Assembly: GCA_016931515.1 (NCBI GenBank)
Contig: JAFGEQ010000005.1
Coordinates: 62,001 to 126,000, forward strand
Length of the DNA: 64,000 nt
From: a candidate division CSSED10-310 bacterium
GTDB taxonomy: Bacteria; CSSED10-310
Direction of reading: 5' to 3'
The notes under the pieces were generated by a model. The model saw only the letters and a list, made by a program, of their open reading frames with translations. It had not been told where the DNA came from and did not search any database. The position numbers and the translations under genes were made by a program. Shown here piece after piece: positions 53,361-62,991 of the stretch (position 1 is its first letter; every line of letters starts with the position of its first letter).

Positions 53361-55207
53361 AATAAATCGTCCAGGGAGTTGGGTGGTGAAATGCCAAGAG
53401 GCGCATCGATATGGAACCGACACCAGAGTTCCAGCAGAGCTAGATTCCATAATTTAAATGGATGACGTTCCTTTCCGCTCGAGAAATATGCCTCTTTTTC
53501 AGCAGCGACTGCGCTGGGATTCAGAATTCCCCTCCGTTTCACAACTTCCGGTGATAGAAGGTATTCGACAGCCGGCCGGAGTTCCCGTCGTGCCCAGAGA
53601 TCCATCGGAACGATGAAACTCATCTTGCGTCGGGTCCGCGTCTCTGTCAAAAGGCAATCGTCGAGAGCCAGGAACATCAGGTGACGGAGTCTGCCGTCGG
53701 GTGCTTTGACATGACCGGGAATCGAATCCAGCAGATCAAGCACTCTTCGATCAACCAACGGGCTTCGCGCTTCAATACCGTGTGCCAGACACATCGAATC
53801 GATATCCCGCAGCTGCAGGTTGGACACTTCGTGCTGAAACAACAACGATTCCATTCGATTGATATCATCATCATACCGCTTATACTCGTCATAGAGGTCA
53901 ACTATATGGGCGGCTGAAAACTCCCGATCCGGGTTCGGTCGATACTCCGGCATCAGCAAATGATCGAGAGCAGATCCCTCGAACAGGAATTTAAAATGCC
54001 TGTATTGCGCCGGGACCCCTCTTTTCAACAAATCGAGACGTCGAAGTCTCCGTCCGAACGATCCACCGGTACAACCGGTGACCGACAGCATAATTCTGCG
54101 AAGCCCGGAAGGGATCTTCTCCCATCGTCGGTGCATGACTTGTAAACGGGCTTGTTGTCTGAACCAGTGAGAACCGATAAACACTTCATCACCACCGGTG
54201 CCGGTCATTACTGTGTGGATGGTTTCGGGCAGGGTTCCGGCGACCAGATATGTATTGATCGCATCACCGGATGGTTGATCCAGACCTGCAATAATACCTG
54301 GCAGAGCGCGCCGGACGGTATCCGGCGATATCGTAAATTCATGATGCCGTGTTTGGTAATGGCTGGCGATCAGGCCGGCGTAATAGAATTCATTATAGTT
54401 CTCGTAACCTGTTCCGGAGCCTTCGTAACCGATTGTATACGTATTGATCGGTCGGATGCCTGCTTTTGATGCCAGCGCGACAACAGCGCCGGTATCGGTT
54501 CCGCCGCTGAGAAAGAAAGCGGTATTATCCGGGTCTTGGGGGATGGCATCGATCACGGCCGTCTCCAGTGCATGCCTCAGATCGGAAGCGATGTCAGTTT
54601 CAATACGCTTTTGAGTGTCCGTGATTGTGACCGGATATCTCAGTCGGGACAGATCGATTTGACCTTTCGTCCAGGTCAGGAGGAAACCGGGTCGCAGCAT
54701 GAAAACGGAATCGTAAATGGTTACCGGGTCAGGTGGACAGATCATCGACAGGTACAGAGCAATGCCGTCCGGATTCAGACGCCGGGGATAACCGGGCAGA
54801 CTGAGTATTGCACGTGGGGAAGATGCAAATATCAGGTTGTTACGAAACACGGAGTAATAAAGCGGTCGTGCGCCAGACACATCTCGCGCGATTCGGAGAG
54901 TTTCTGTGGCTTTTTCATACACAGCGGCAGTGAAAAGACCGGCGCAATCCAACCATGCGTCTGTTGATTCAGTCAGCAGATCTGCAGGATGGTGGTTGCG
55001 ATCGGTATAGCCGTCAATGACGACAGCGCCTGCATCCGTCGACAATGTTGTTTTTTCCGGGTTCGATAGCGATGTACCGACTCCGATGAAGGCGTTTTCA
55101 AAGCGATAAACAATTGGAGTTGCAGCGCTTCTGTTCCACATGGCCGAACTCATCCGTTGAATATCGTTGTCGGAATAGGCTCCGACTATGCCAAAAATCG
55201 CACCCAA
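53357..55207 (-). CDS. Asparagine synthase-like protein lacking the catalytic Cys
   Basis: A 616-residue AsnB-type protein with an N-terminal Ntn glutaminase-like domain and a C-terminal PP-loop ATPase domain. It begins MGAIFGIVG, where active enzymes have MCGI(F/A)G, so the nucleophile Cys is Gly and the glutaminase half is probably dead. The synthase half has SGGTDTGAVVALAS (PP-loop), TIGYEGSGTGYENYNEF, and SMCLAHGIEARSPLVDRRVLDL, all family-typical. Start is TTG with AGGAG. Cys-less members include enzymes that use other amines, as in lasso peptide cyclases. It is coupled to a B12-radical SAM gene, suggesting natural product or modification chemistry, which is inference. Confidence 0.85.
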   Translation of the reverse strand: MGAIFGIVGAYSDNDIQRMSSAMWNRSAATPIVYRFENAFIGVGTSLSNPEKTTLSTDAGAVVIDGYTDRNHHPADLLTESTDAWLDCAGLFTAAVYEKATETLRIARDVSGARPLYYSVFRNNLIFASSPRAILSLPGYPRRLNPDGIALYLSMICPPDPVTIYDSVFMLRPGFLLTWTKGQIDLSRLRYPVTITDTQKRIETDIASDLRHALETAVIDAIPQDPDNTAFFLSGGTDTGAVVALASKAGIRPINTYTIGYEGSGTGYENYNEFYYAGLIASHYQTRHHEFTISPDTVRRALPGIIAGLDQPSGDAINTYLVAGTLPETIHTVMTGTGGDEVFIGSHWFRQQARLQVMHRRWEKIPSGLRRIMLSVTGCTGGSFGRRLRRLDLLKRGVPAQYRHFKFLFEGSALDHLLMPEYRPNPDREFSAAHIVDLYDEYKRYDDDINRMESLLFQHEVSNLQLRDIDSMCLAHGIEARSPLVDRRVLDLLDSIPGHVKAPDGRLRHLMFLALDDCLLTETRTRRKMSFIVPMDLWARRELRPAVEYLLSPEVVKRRGILNPSAVAAEKEAYFSSGKERHPFKLWNLALLELWCRFHIDAPLGISPPNSLDDLL

Positions 55208-55321
55208 CTCAATCTCCTGTCATCGCAAGCATTGCTACTCAAACCGGTCATATACAACAATTCCCGTCTCGGAATTGCAAGTACGGTCTGCATTTTTTCC
55301 GGACGGGAACCTGTTGAAAGA

Positions 55322-56419
55322 TTAATCCTGAGCGCGAATGATCATCTTCGAAACGCCGATAGTGATCTCATCGTTGGGCCGCAGGGCTGCACGTGATACC
55401 CGGATACCGTTGACAGATGATCCATTTGAGCTGTCCAGGTCGACCAGGAAATATTTATTGCCTTCCAGCACAATCTGGGCATGGTGCCGTGAGACGCTGG
55501 TATCTGTGGCAAGCTGAATATCATTGTTGGGTCCCCTACCCATCGTAATACGTTCTTTATCGATCGTATAGGATTCGCCGGTGAAATCGCCATCCACGAC
55601 ATCCAGGACCGGAATACTGTTCCAGATGTAATCTTCCTCGTTCTCGGGTTGAACTTCTATCGGCTCCGCCACCTCACCCTCCGCAGGGAAGAGTGTTTCG
55701 TTAACGGTGTCTTTCATCAGGTGGTCGGATCTCTCGCCGGATGTTTCATAGGCGGACAAATCGATCTCATCCTGTTCCGGTTGAAAATCGTGTTCATGAG
55801 TACTCTCGACCAGCTCTTCTTCAAGTTCCTCAAGTTGTTCGTCTTCAAGATAGATTTCTTTTTCCGGTTGCCCGTCAGAAAGAAAATCTTCCTCTTCTAC
55901 AGGTTCAACAGGAGCCTCTTCAGGAGGTTCTTCCAAGACTTCCTCGGCCATCACAGGTTCCTCTTCGATCGGCTCCCCCGTTATAAACGCCATGTGTTGC
56001 TTGAAACCGGCAATGGAGTGCTGGATTTCCGAGATATGCGATTTGGCGTTTTCGATAGCGGAGATCAGGGTGTTCTGCTGTGGAGTGAATTCGTCTTCAC
56101 CAAATTCACCGGCAAAAAACCGTAACTGGAATTCCTCCAATTCCTCCTGGTTGTCCTCGACGATAGTCTGCTCCTTCTGAATCTGTTCTTCCAGAGACAG
56201 GATCTCGTATTCTATCTTTTCCTTAAAAGGTTCGAGTTTTCCATACAATTCCTGCAGATTTTTTTCGTAGTCGGATTTGACCTTCTCGTAAATTTTCTGG
56301 CGCACTTTTTCCCGGTTTTCTTCGACCAGTTCCAGCCGTTTTTTCAACGACTCGATTTGTTCCTGAAGATCAGATACTTCAGACAGAAACTCAGGTTGTT
56401 CGGCTTTTTTCTTGCTCAT
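55322..56419 (-). CDS. Coiled-coil FHA-domain protein
   Basis: A 365-residue protein. Residues about 10-145 are a coiled coil (long runs of E, K, L and Q: LQEQIESLKKRLELVEENREKV). Residues about 150-250 are acidic and disordered. The C-terminal FHA domain (about 280-365) has ITMGRGPNNDIQL, SVSRHHAQI and DLDSSNGSSVNG, the phosphothreonine-binding fold. It may bind a target of the Hanks kinase at 34747. GGAGCG before ATG 56419 decides the start. A 248-bp gap precedes it, with nothing I can name. Confidence 0.87.
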   Translation of the reverse strand: MSKKKAEQPEFLSEVSDLQEQIESLKKRLELVEENREKVRQKIYEKVKSDYEKNLQELYGKLEPFKEKIEYEILSLEEQIQKEQTIVEDNQEELEEFQLRFFAGEFGEDEFTPQQNTLISAIENAKSHISEIQHSIAGFKQHMAFITGEPIEEEPVMAEEVLEEPPEEAPVEPVEEEDFLSDGQPEKEIYLEDEQLEELEEELVESTHEHDFQPEQDEIDLSAYETSGERSDHLMKDTVNETLFPAEGEVAEPIEVQPENEEDYIWNSIPVLDVVDGDFTGESYTIDKERITMGRGPNNDIQLATDTSVSRHHAQIVLEGNKYFLVDLDSSNGSSVNGIRVSRAALRPNDEITIGVSKMIIRAQD

Positions 56420-56667
56420 CCTTCGCTCCTTCTTCAAAAAGGTCCAGACATTCCGCTTTTCCCTCCACCCATTGTAAGCATATCGGACGCTGTATTGTCA
56501 AGCCGCGAGAGGGAAACTTCCGACCGGATACTGCAAAGGATATCCAGAGGTTGTAAAAGCTGTTCAAATTCAAAAACCGGAGATTGAAAGCCAAAACAGC
56601 CGGATTTTCAGACATAGGGTAAAGGATAAAAATCCTTTTAACCGTTTGCCGGCTTAAGGAATGATCA

Positions 56668-57666
56668 CTATATCCTGGCAATTCGCAGAAATTCGGCGGC
56701 TTCTTCCGGAGGTGTCGGATTAATATAGAAGCCGGTACCCCATTCGAAACCTGCGATCCATGTGGACCGCGGCATGATTTCGATATGCCAGTGATAGGCT
56801 TCGGGGTGCTTGTAATCAAAGGGCGAGTTATGGATGAGTATATTGTATGGCGGATTTTCGAGAACGACATTCAATCGCTTGAGGACGGACAGAAGGATCT
56901 GAGCGAGATGGAGCATCTCACCGTTCCGTGTCTGCTCAAAGAATGCCTGGTGAGTTCTCGGCAGTATCCAGGTCTCAAACGGGCATCGCGGAGCATATGG
57001 GGAGATGGCCAGGAAACTGTCGTTTTGTTCGATCACCCGCGTGCGATCATCCATCTCCTGGTTGATTACATCGCAGAAAACACATCGATCCTTGTAGCTG
57101 TAGTAGGCTTGCGCACCACTCAATTCTTCGCTGACACGTTTGGGGATAATCGGCGTGGCGATCAGTTGCGAATGGGGGTGGCTGAGACTTGCTCCTGCAG
57201 CGATTCCATGATTTTTAAAGATCATAACATACCGGAATCGATGATCGTTCTGAAGATCAAGAATTCTACTTCTGTAGGCCATCAGTATTTCACAGACATG
57301 GTGATCCGGCAGATCGGATAATGTCAGGAAATGCTCCGGTGTCTCAACGATGACTTCGTGAGCTCCGACACCATTCATTTTGTCATAGATTCCATCAGCT
57401 CTCTGACGCAGATGCCCTTCGATCTGGAGTGCCGGGAACTTGTTTGGAATGACTCGCAATGTCCAACCGGGAGCGTTCGCTGCTGTATTGGGTTGTCGCA
57501 GTGCATAAATTTCAGGCGTTGTCAGGTGTTCGCGCCCGGGACAAAACGGGCAAAGCGCTTCTGACCTGGGGAGCGTTGCGGAATGGAAGTCGTTGGGGCG
57601 AAGCCCCCTTTCAGTCGAAATTATCACCCAGCGACCGATGACGGGATCGCGACGAAACTCCAGCAT
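56668..57666 (-). CDS. galT: Galactose-1-phosphate uridylyltransferase
   Basis: HIT-superfamily enzyme of the Leloir pathway. CPFCPGREHLTTPE (about residues 39-52) binds zinc; NHGIAAGASLSHPHSQL holds the catalytic HPHSQ; CVFCDVI follows. It is 332 residues, near bacterial GalT length. GGAGG precedes the ATG. No galK or galE is in the window; it may work in sugar-nucleotide recycling. GTT versus ADP-sugar phosphorylase (ApaH-like) relatives cannot be fully excluded. Confidence 0.9.
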   Translation of the reverse strand: MLEFRRDPVIGRWVIISTERGLRPNDFHSATLPRSEALCPFCPGREHLTTPEIYALRQPNTAANAPGWTLRVIPNKFPALQIEGHLRQRADGIYDKMNGVGAHEVIVETPEHFLTLSDLPDHHVCEILMAYRSRILDLQNDHRFRYVMIFKNHGIAAGASLSHPHSQLIATPIIPKRVSEELSGAQAYYSYKDRCVFCDVINQEMDDRTRVIEQNDSFLAISPYAPRCPFETWILPRTHQAFFEQTRNGEMLHLAQILLSVLKRLNVVLENPPYNILIHNSPFDYKHPEAYHWHIEIMPRSTWIAGFEWGTGFYINPTPPEEAAEFLRIARI

Positions 57667-57683
57667 GAAACCTCCATTTCCAA

Positions 57684-58199
57684 TCAGAATCCGTATGTGC
57701 CTTGTCCGGTATTATCTTGAGGTCTCGTGCGCTCATCGCTCCTCTCCCGGTTCCATCGCATCATCTCTTCGCGGTATTTCTCTATGCTCTCATATACTGG
57801 AGTGGACAATACGACCGGTGTGGGAGTTGGGATCGGTACATCGGGTGCGTAATATTGCTGTGGAGGAGCACCGAAACCGTATGGGATTGTGGGTGTCGGA
57901 GAAATACGGAGCTCATCGATTTTTTCCCGGACTTCAACGATGGTCAGTACCAGCAGAAACACGATAACCAGCATCAGCGGAAGAGTGTATATAAGGAACC
58001 GTCCGGTTGTCTGGGTTTTCCACTCCCTAAGGATAAACTCGACATCCTGTTGTGTGTAAAAACGGCGACCGTCTTCTCCAACGCGGCCTTTGGGCAACTG
58101 CCCTTCTGCAACCAATTGAGTAAACTTGCCTGGGGAGAGTTTCAGAAGCTTGGCCACCTGCTGGGGTGACAATCGGTTTTTATTGGGCGTCTGGTTCAA
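57684..58199 (-). CDS. Membrane HTH protein (MerR-type domain, one TM)
   Basis: A 171-residue protein. Residues about 1-55 are a winged-helix/MerR-like domain (LSPQQVAKLLKLSPGKFTQLVAEG, RFYTQQDVEFIL). Residues about 64-92 form one TM segment (GRFLIYTLPLMLVIVFLLVLTIVEV). Residues 95-171 are Pro-rich and charged. The layout, DNA-binding domain inside and a Pro-rich tail outside, resembles RodZ. It starts with TTG and GGAGGA. It follows the PilX-like gene by 68 bp. Confidence 0.75.
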   Translation of the reverse strand: MNQTPNKNRLSPQQVAKLLKLSPGKFTQLVAEGQLPKGRVGEDGRRFYTQQDVEFILREWKTQTTGRFLIYTLPLMLVIVFLLVLTIVEVREKIDELRISPTPTIPYGFGAPPQQYYAPDVPIPTPTPVVLSTPVYESIEKYREEMMRWNRERSDERTRPQDNTGQGTYGF

Positions 58200-58267
58200 C
58201 AGATTCCTCCATCTGATGACATGTCCATCGTGAAGGAATTATACCGTGTCCGCCGTTGCGTATCAAA

Positions 58268-60997
58268 TCAATTATAAACAGCATTGTCCCATTCGAGAAT
58301 TTTCAGCGTGTTATCGGGGATCGGCAGCAACGGTGGCGCATTGATTCTGATTGACGGATCGTACCGGTAGTTGGTTGTGTTTCCATTACGTTCGCCTGCG
58401 CCGGTAGCTTGATAAAAGCCGCGAGCGGAGAAATGAGCGGGTCCACCGCTTGTCTTGTCGATGAACGCACCGATTACCATAAGATACCATAGTTCATCTG
58501 TGGTTTTTATCTGGTTCTCATTCCAATCACCCAATTCAATTCTCGGCAGCTCGCCAATGGCAGACAGATTTCCATCTGTCAACCTGCCATCTCTGTTAAG
58601 ATCCCAACTGAACGCCGATGTCATCGCAGTATATCCCCAGTTGTAATAACCTCCCGGATTCCATGTAATTCTGGCAAATTTGTGGGAATGATCGGAATCG
58701 ATGCCGGAGGGTAATCCGGACGGGGAACTGTAGTCGGTATCTTCCATAATCAAGGATCCATTGAATGCCATGAGGCTCGCTTGAACTGTCATAATCCGAG
58801 GACAGTTTTGACTGAGTATCACATCGCCCTTATATGTATCATAGTCTTCATAGAACGGAACCAGAGCAAGATGCACCGGCATACCTTCATTCGAAGACAT
58901 GGCGCCTTCCGGTGAAGATGGGTCAAGTTCATCCGTTCCGGTCAGGATTTCCCGTTCGAGATAGATATCACCACGGGCGAGTATCGTCAGGGAGCGGCCA
59001 TGAAGTTTACCCCAGACGTGAACATCCCCGTTGACAATTATTAAACCGTTGAAATTAGTCGATAAAATCGATGTGGGTGGCGCTAAGACGCCAGGCACCC
59101 ATCCGTCACGGTAATTATAATTATCGGTGTTCAAAATGTTCCCAGTCGGCGCTCGGTAAATCGGGGCGGGATCAGAGAAGTCGAATCCGTAAAATTCTCC
59201 GGTCACCTGCGTATTGACATATCCGTAGTTTCCCAGGAAAAGGTCATATTGTGCAGTGGAGAACGGTGTGCCGATCTCCCAGGCACGGGCGGCATTTGAT
59301 ATGTAATAAGCCTGAATGCTTGAGGAGGATGGAAACTCGATCAAGGCAACATTTTCATAGATTTCTCCACCCTGGGGGAACTGGGCGGATGAAGGGTTGA
59401 CAACCAGGTTGCTTGTCAGGACATCATCGTAAAAATATACACTACTCGCACCCGGTAGCTCAATACGTTCCTGGCAATAGATTTTCCCGCCGAACATGGC
59501 TCCCCGGGTCAAATTAATTCGAGATCCTGCAAACCGCGCGTAGTCCAGAAAGCTGGCCGGACTGGCCATAACAGAGCGGGTTTCACTCGCTGACTCCACG
59601 TTACCCGTGGATGAAATCGTGTAGAGTTCGTTTACCTTCAGTCGGGCTTTATGCCCAAGATTCATCATCTCAGGTGTCATGTCGTACAGAATATGGTTCT
59701 GATCGACCGGCAATGTCATCATCGGCTGATATGCGGATCCGCCACCGCAATCCGGATACTGCGGGAACCAGCAACCTGACGGCATCCCTTCACAACGCAT
59801 CCGCATCCCCAGATCAATGTCACCCGGGACACCGCGGGTGACTGAAATATTCGCCCCAGCGGTGAAGCCGCTTGGGAAAGACACTTCCATGATGATCGAA
59901 TTTGACGTTGTTTGAGCATCGGTTATGGATTCAAGCGGATGATCTAGATCCCGTCGCCACAGTCTGCACATTCCTGCGTCGTTTGAGAAATCCAAAAAGG
60001 CGTAATTTTTATCGCCGTTTACCCAATTGCCGATGACGATCGGGGGTTGATCAAATCCGGACACGGAGTAGTACAATGTCACCGTCATATCGGGTTGATC
60101 GAGAACGCTGCAATTCTCGATCATCAATATATATGACGCAAATGATTTATCCGGCTCAGGCGTAAAAAATATCGCCATATTACCGATCGCATCGCTGGGT
60201 ATATGCAAGGTATTGTGATTGGCGTAGACTCCAGTACCATGAAGATTTGGATAGATCACGAGGCTGTTTCCCCAGGCGTCACGAACATTGATATCATTGA
60301 TTAAACAATTTGGCTCGATCGGAGTCCGATTGATCTCCAGCGTAACCGGTTCGCCCAGAAACGGATTGATGATATTGGTCAAACCGAGCTGGTAGCGGAG
60401 TGTTCCCGGATTCTGGGCAAAAATGGATGCGTCATCAAGATACGACAGGGAGTACGCATTTACGACTTCGATTCCCTGCCGGATCTGAACCTGCAGTGTT
60501 TTTCCAGGCAGGAGACGGTTCAAACGAGCCGGGACGCCAAGCACGAACTGAGTCGGATCGGATGGATCAAATCCAGGTGTACGGACCAAATCAAAATCAA
60601 AATCCACAATTTCCGCAAATGCGGCATCGATACGCAGGCTATAATTACCAACCCCCTGTTTTCCATTGGTGATCCGCTCGCCCAGCGAGTTGGTCTCATA
60701 TTGCCCGATATCCTTCGACATCGGTAGCATGACGGGAAAATCATCCCGGCCGACTTTATTATCAGAGGGATTCTGTCCATATGTGTTCAGCATCATATCC
60801 CGCCGCGCCAGAAGTGCTTTTCCATGCTCAAGGCCGGCGTCAGCGACATACGATGCGGCGACTGTTGTATACTCCGAATCGGCAAACAGCGACTGCTTGG
60901 TTGCATACAGATACATCGCGGTACTCATTGTCGTCAGCAACATGATGAACAGAAGCGTCAAAACAAGAGCGCTACCGGTTTCTGATCGTAACTTCAT
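58268..60997 (-). CDS. Large PilX-like (type IV pilus-associated) protein
   Basis: A 909-residue exported protein. The N-terminus GSALVLTLLFIMLLTTMSTAMYLYATKQSL (about residues 8-38) is a PilX-type prepilin segment, with a G before the cleavage site and a long hydrophobic helix, then AASYVADAGLEHGKALL. The rest is a large beta-rich, Gly/Ser/Asn-containing body (PNLHGTGVYANHNTLHI, LTRGAMFGGKIYCQERIELPG, LTILARGDIYLEREIL), resembling pilus or adhesin modules. GGAGGG precedes the ATG. No other pilus gene is adjacent. At over 900 residues it is far larger than E. coli-type PilX (about 200). Confidence 0.8.
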   Translation of the reverse strand: MKLRSETGSALVLTLLFIMLLTTMSTAMYLYATKQSLFADSEYTTVAASYVADAGLEHGKALLARRDMMLNTYGQNPSDNKVGRDDFPVMLPMSKDIGQYETNSLGERITNGKQGVGNYSLRIDAAFAEIVDFDFDLVRTPGFDPSDPTQFVLGVPARLNRLLPGKTLQVQIRQGIEVVNAYSLSYLDDASIFAQNPGTLRYQLGLTNIINPFLGEPVTLEINRTPIEPNCLINDINVRDAWGNSLVIYPNLHGTGVYANHNTLHIPSDAIGNMAIFFTPEPDKSFASYILMIENCSVLDQPDMTVTLYYSVSGFDQPPIVIGNWVNGDKNYAFLDFSNDAGMCRLWRRDLDHPLESITDAQTTSNSIIMEVSFPSGFTAGANISVTRGVPGDIDLGMRMRCEGMPSGCWFPQYPDCGGGSAYQPMMTLPVDQNHILYDMTPEMMNLGHKARLKVNELYTISSTGNVESASETRSVMASPASFLDYARFAGSRINLTRGAMFGGKIYCQERIELPGASSVYFYDDVLTSNLVVNPSSAQFPQGGEIYENVALIEFPSSSSIQAYYISNAARAWEIGTPFSTAQYDLFLGNYGYVNTQVTGEFYGFDFSDPAPIYRAPTGNILNTDNYNYRDGWVPGVLAPPTSILSTNFNGLIIVNGDVHVWGKLHGRSLTILARGDIYLEREILTGTDELDPSSPEGAMSSNEGMPVHLALVPFYEDYDTYKGDVILSQNCPRIMTVQASLMAFNGSLIMEDTDYSSPSGLPSGIDSDHSHKFARITWNPGGYYNWGYTAMTSAFSWDLNRDGRLTDGNLSAIGELPRIELGDWNENQIKTTDELWYLMVIGAFIDKTSGGPAHFSARGFYQATGAGERNGNTTNYRYDPSIRINAPPLLPIPDNTLKILEWDNAVYN

Positions 60998-61186
60998 ATC
61001 ACCCTCCAACCCGTCCGGGGTTCTATTGTCGGCTCATGCCCGAGCCTGAATAACACATAACTCTTAAAGCAAAAGTTGTACCATCGTCAGAATCGGAGAT
61101 AGCCGCAACATTCTATCGTGGAAACCCTGTTTTGCAATCGCGGTCCATGCTGTGGTTCTCGAGATAGGGTTACAAAAAGTATCAAT

Positions 61187-62197
61187 CTAAGGCGCAGATG
61201 TCATAGGGGACTTCTCAGGCGCCGGTGTCGGATTCGGTATTGATACCTGAATCGTGTCGGGATCCACCAGAACCGAGACGATTTTTTCAAGATTCGACAC
61301 CAGAACAGGCTTGAGATCATGATCACCCGGCCCCAGACCTGTGCAATCTGCAACAAGTTGTATTTCCGTCGGTTTTAAGCGATTCAATGTTGCAGCCGGT
61401 CCGGTGATAGTCAGCGTGACCACGAGAGGTGTCACAACCATGCCGGAGTCTTTGACATCCGGTACCACGGTGATCTCAAACTCCGGAAACGATCGCTCGG
61501 TTATCCGTTCGAGGATTTCGATTCGAGTGGACACTTTTGTCGGGCGCACGACTGTCACAAGCGGACTGCCGGGTTTCAGGGAAACCCTCTCATTGAAAGA
61601 TAATGTCTGGTCGCTGATATCAATCGGCTCCGACAAAACAGTTGTCATGCTCTCCAGAACCTTGCTGGGACCCCGCAACAACGCTTCAGGTGGTGTTACA
61701 CGCCATTGACCCAACTGGAAATCCGGATTGGGTGCACCACGAAGCAAGGGCTGGATCTGGACCGTTTTTGTGATAACTGCATCGAGAGTCAGCCGTATCG
61801 ACGTCGGGGTGATCTGAAGAATGGACATCTGATTGGAATAAGGAATCACAACATTTGAATGCGTGATCTCCATCACCGTTTCACCTTCCGCTGCGTCCGG
61901 CGGCAGGCGCAACACAACCGAACAGTCCTCCGGCTTCAACGTGGGAATCAGGCTTTTCGGCCCTCTCAGTCTCAGGTTCACAGTCCCGATCCCTTTGTCG
62001 GTGAGCACCATATCTTCCGGAATATCCCGGATCTGATACGGTATATCCCGTAAAATGCGGTCGGCTGTGCCCTGGCCTGTAATAGTGATCCACAGAATCA
62101 ATGCAAGAAGGACAGAACCCAATTTGAGTCCGATATTATTGGTTGCTGCAAACAGCAGTTTTCTTCCCAAACGGTTCATGATCTGTCGCCAGGTCAT
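61187..62197 (-). CDS. cdaR: YbbR-domain regulator of CdaA
   Basis: A 336-residue membrane-anchored protein. One N-terminal TM helix (about residues 23-39, KLGSVLLALILWITITG) and then YbbR repeats (VNLRLRGPKSLIPTLKPEDCSV, TVQIQPLLRGAPNPDFQLG, EFEITVVPDVKDSGMVV). CdaR binds and controls the diadenylate cyclase. GGAGAAGG precedes the ATG and it overlaps cdaA by ATGA. The 177-bp gap before the pilX-like gene has no clear feature. Confidence 0.9.
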   Translation of the reverse strand: MTWRQIMNRLGRKLLFAATNNIGLKLGSVLLALILWITITGQGTADRILRDIPYQIRDIPEDMVLTDKGIGTVNLRLRGPKSLIPTLKPEDCSVVLRLPPDAAEGETVMEITHSNVVIPYSNQMSILQITPTSIRLTLDAVITKTVQIQPLLRGAPNPDFQLGQWRVTPPEALLRGPSKVLESMTTVLSEPIDISDQTLSFNERVSLKPGSPLVTVVRPTKVSTRIEILERITERSFPEFEITVVPDVKDSGMVVTPLVVTLTITGPAATLNRLKPTEIQLVADCTGLGPGDHDLKPVLVSNLEKIVSVLVDPDTIQVSIPNPTPAPEKSPMTSAP

Positions 62198-62991
62198 CGT
62201 GATTCCTTCTCCGTGGGGTGGCGATTATCGGAGACCAGCGGCAATAGCCTTTTTTTAAGCAATTTGCCGTCAGATATCTTTTCAATGTTGCCATCCAGTG
62301 CAAGAGAGATCGTGCCGCGCTCTTCCGAAACGATGATCACTGCGGCATCCGCATCCTCGGTCAAACCAATCGCCGCCCGGTGCCGGGTTCCCATGGATCG
62401 AGCCAATAACGGATTCCGCGTCAGCGGCAGAAAGCACCCCGCACTCGCGATCCGATTATCGGATATGATGACAGCGCCATCATGGAGCGGTGATTTGGTA
62501 TTGAATATCGACAGCAACAGGTCGCTACTTGGAATCGCATCCAATGGAATACCCATTTCGCGAAAATTGGCCAACCCCGTTTTTCTCTCCCATACAATCA
62601 GGGCCCCGATCCTCTGGCTGGCCATTGTCTCCGTCGCATGAATCACTGCATTCAGTGCCGGATGCGTTTCCGCTGACTGACGGGATCGCCAGGACCATTG
62701 ACGACCCAGTTGGGCCAGTACCCGGCGCACTTCCGGTTGGAAAAGAACGATAATTAAAATGACCCAACTCTCCCAGAACTGCTGCAATAGTTGGTGAAGA
62801 GTCGCTACCTGATAGACTTCGGCTCCCTTGAAGACCAGGAACAGCACCGACAACCCCAGGAGTATCTGAAAAGCCAGCGTGCCTCGCATCAGCAGCAATG
62901 ACCTGTAGATGATAAAGGCAACAATCACCACATCCAGAATATCCCAAATCCGGATATAATAACTGCCGAAATGGAACAAATACGCCGTCAT
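62194..62991 (-). CDS. cdaA: Diadenylate cyclase
   Basis: Makes cyclic di-AMP from two ATP at the membrane. Three N-terminal TM helices (about residues 10-80) precede the DAC domain with SPLHDGAVI (DGA motif) and GTRHRAAIG (RHR motif). Length 265 is typical. It overlaps folP and cdaR by ATGA. The order ftsH-folP-cdaA-cdaR is seen in other bacteria, often followed by glmM. c-di-AMP controls potassium and wall stress in known systems. Confidence 0.95.
   Translation of the reverse strand: MTAYLFHFGSYYIRIWDILDVVIVAFIIYRSLLLMRGTLAFQILLGLSVLFLVFKGAEVYQVATLHQLLQQFWESWVILIIVLFQPEVRRVLAQLGRQWSWRSRQSAETHPALNAVIHATETMASQRIGALIVWERKTGLANFREMGIPLDAIPSSDLLLSIFNTKSPLHDGAVIISDNRIASAGCFLPLTRNPLLARSMGTRHRAAIGLTEDADAAVIIVSEERGTISLALDGNIEKISDGKLLKKRLLPLVSDNRHPTEKESR

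Noticed and set aside
54536-54967. 143-codon plus-strand frame inside the AsnB-like gene
   Set aside because: Antisense shadow of a well-supported gene, with no domain.
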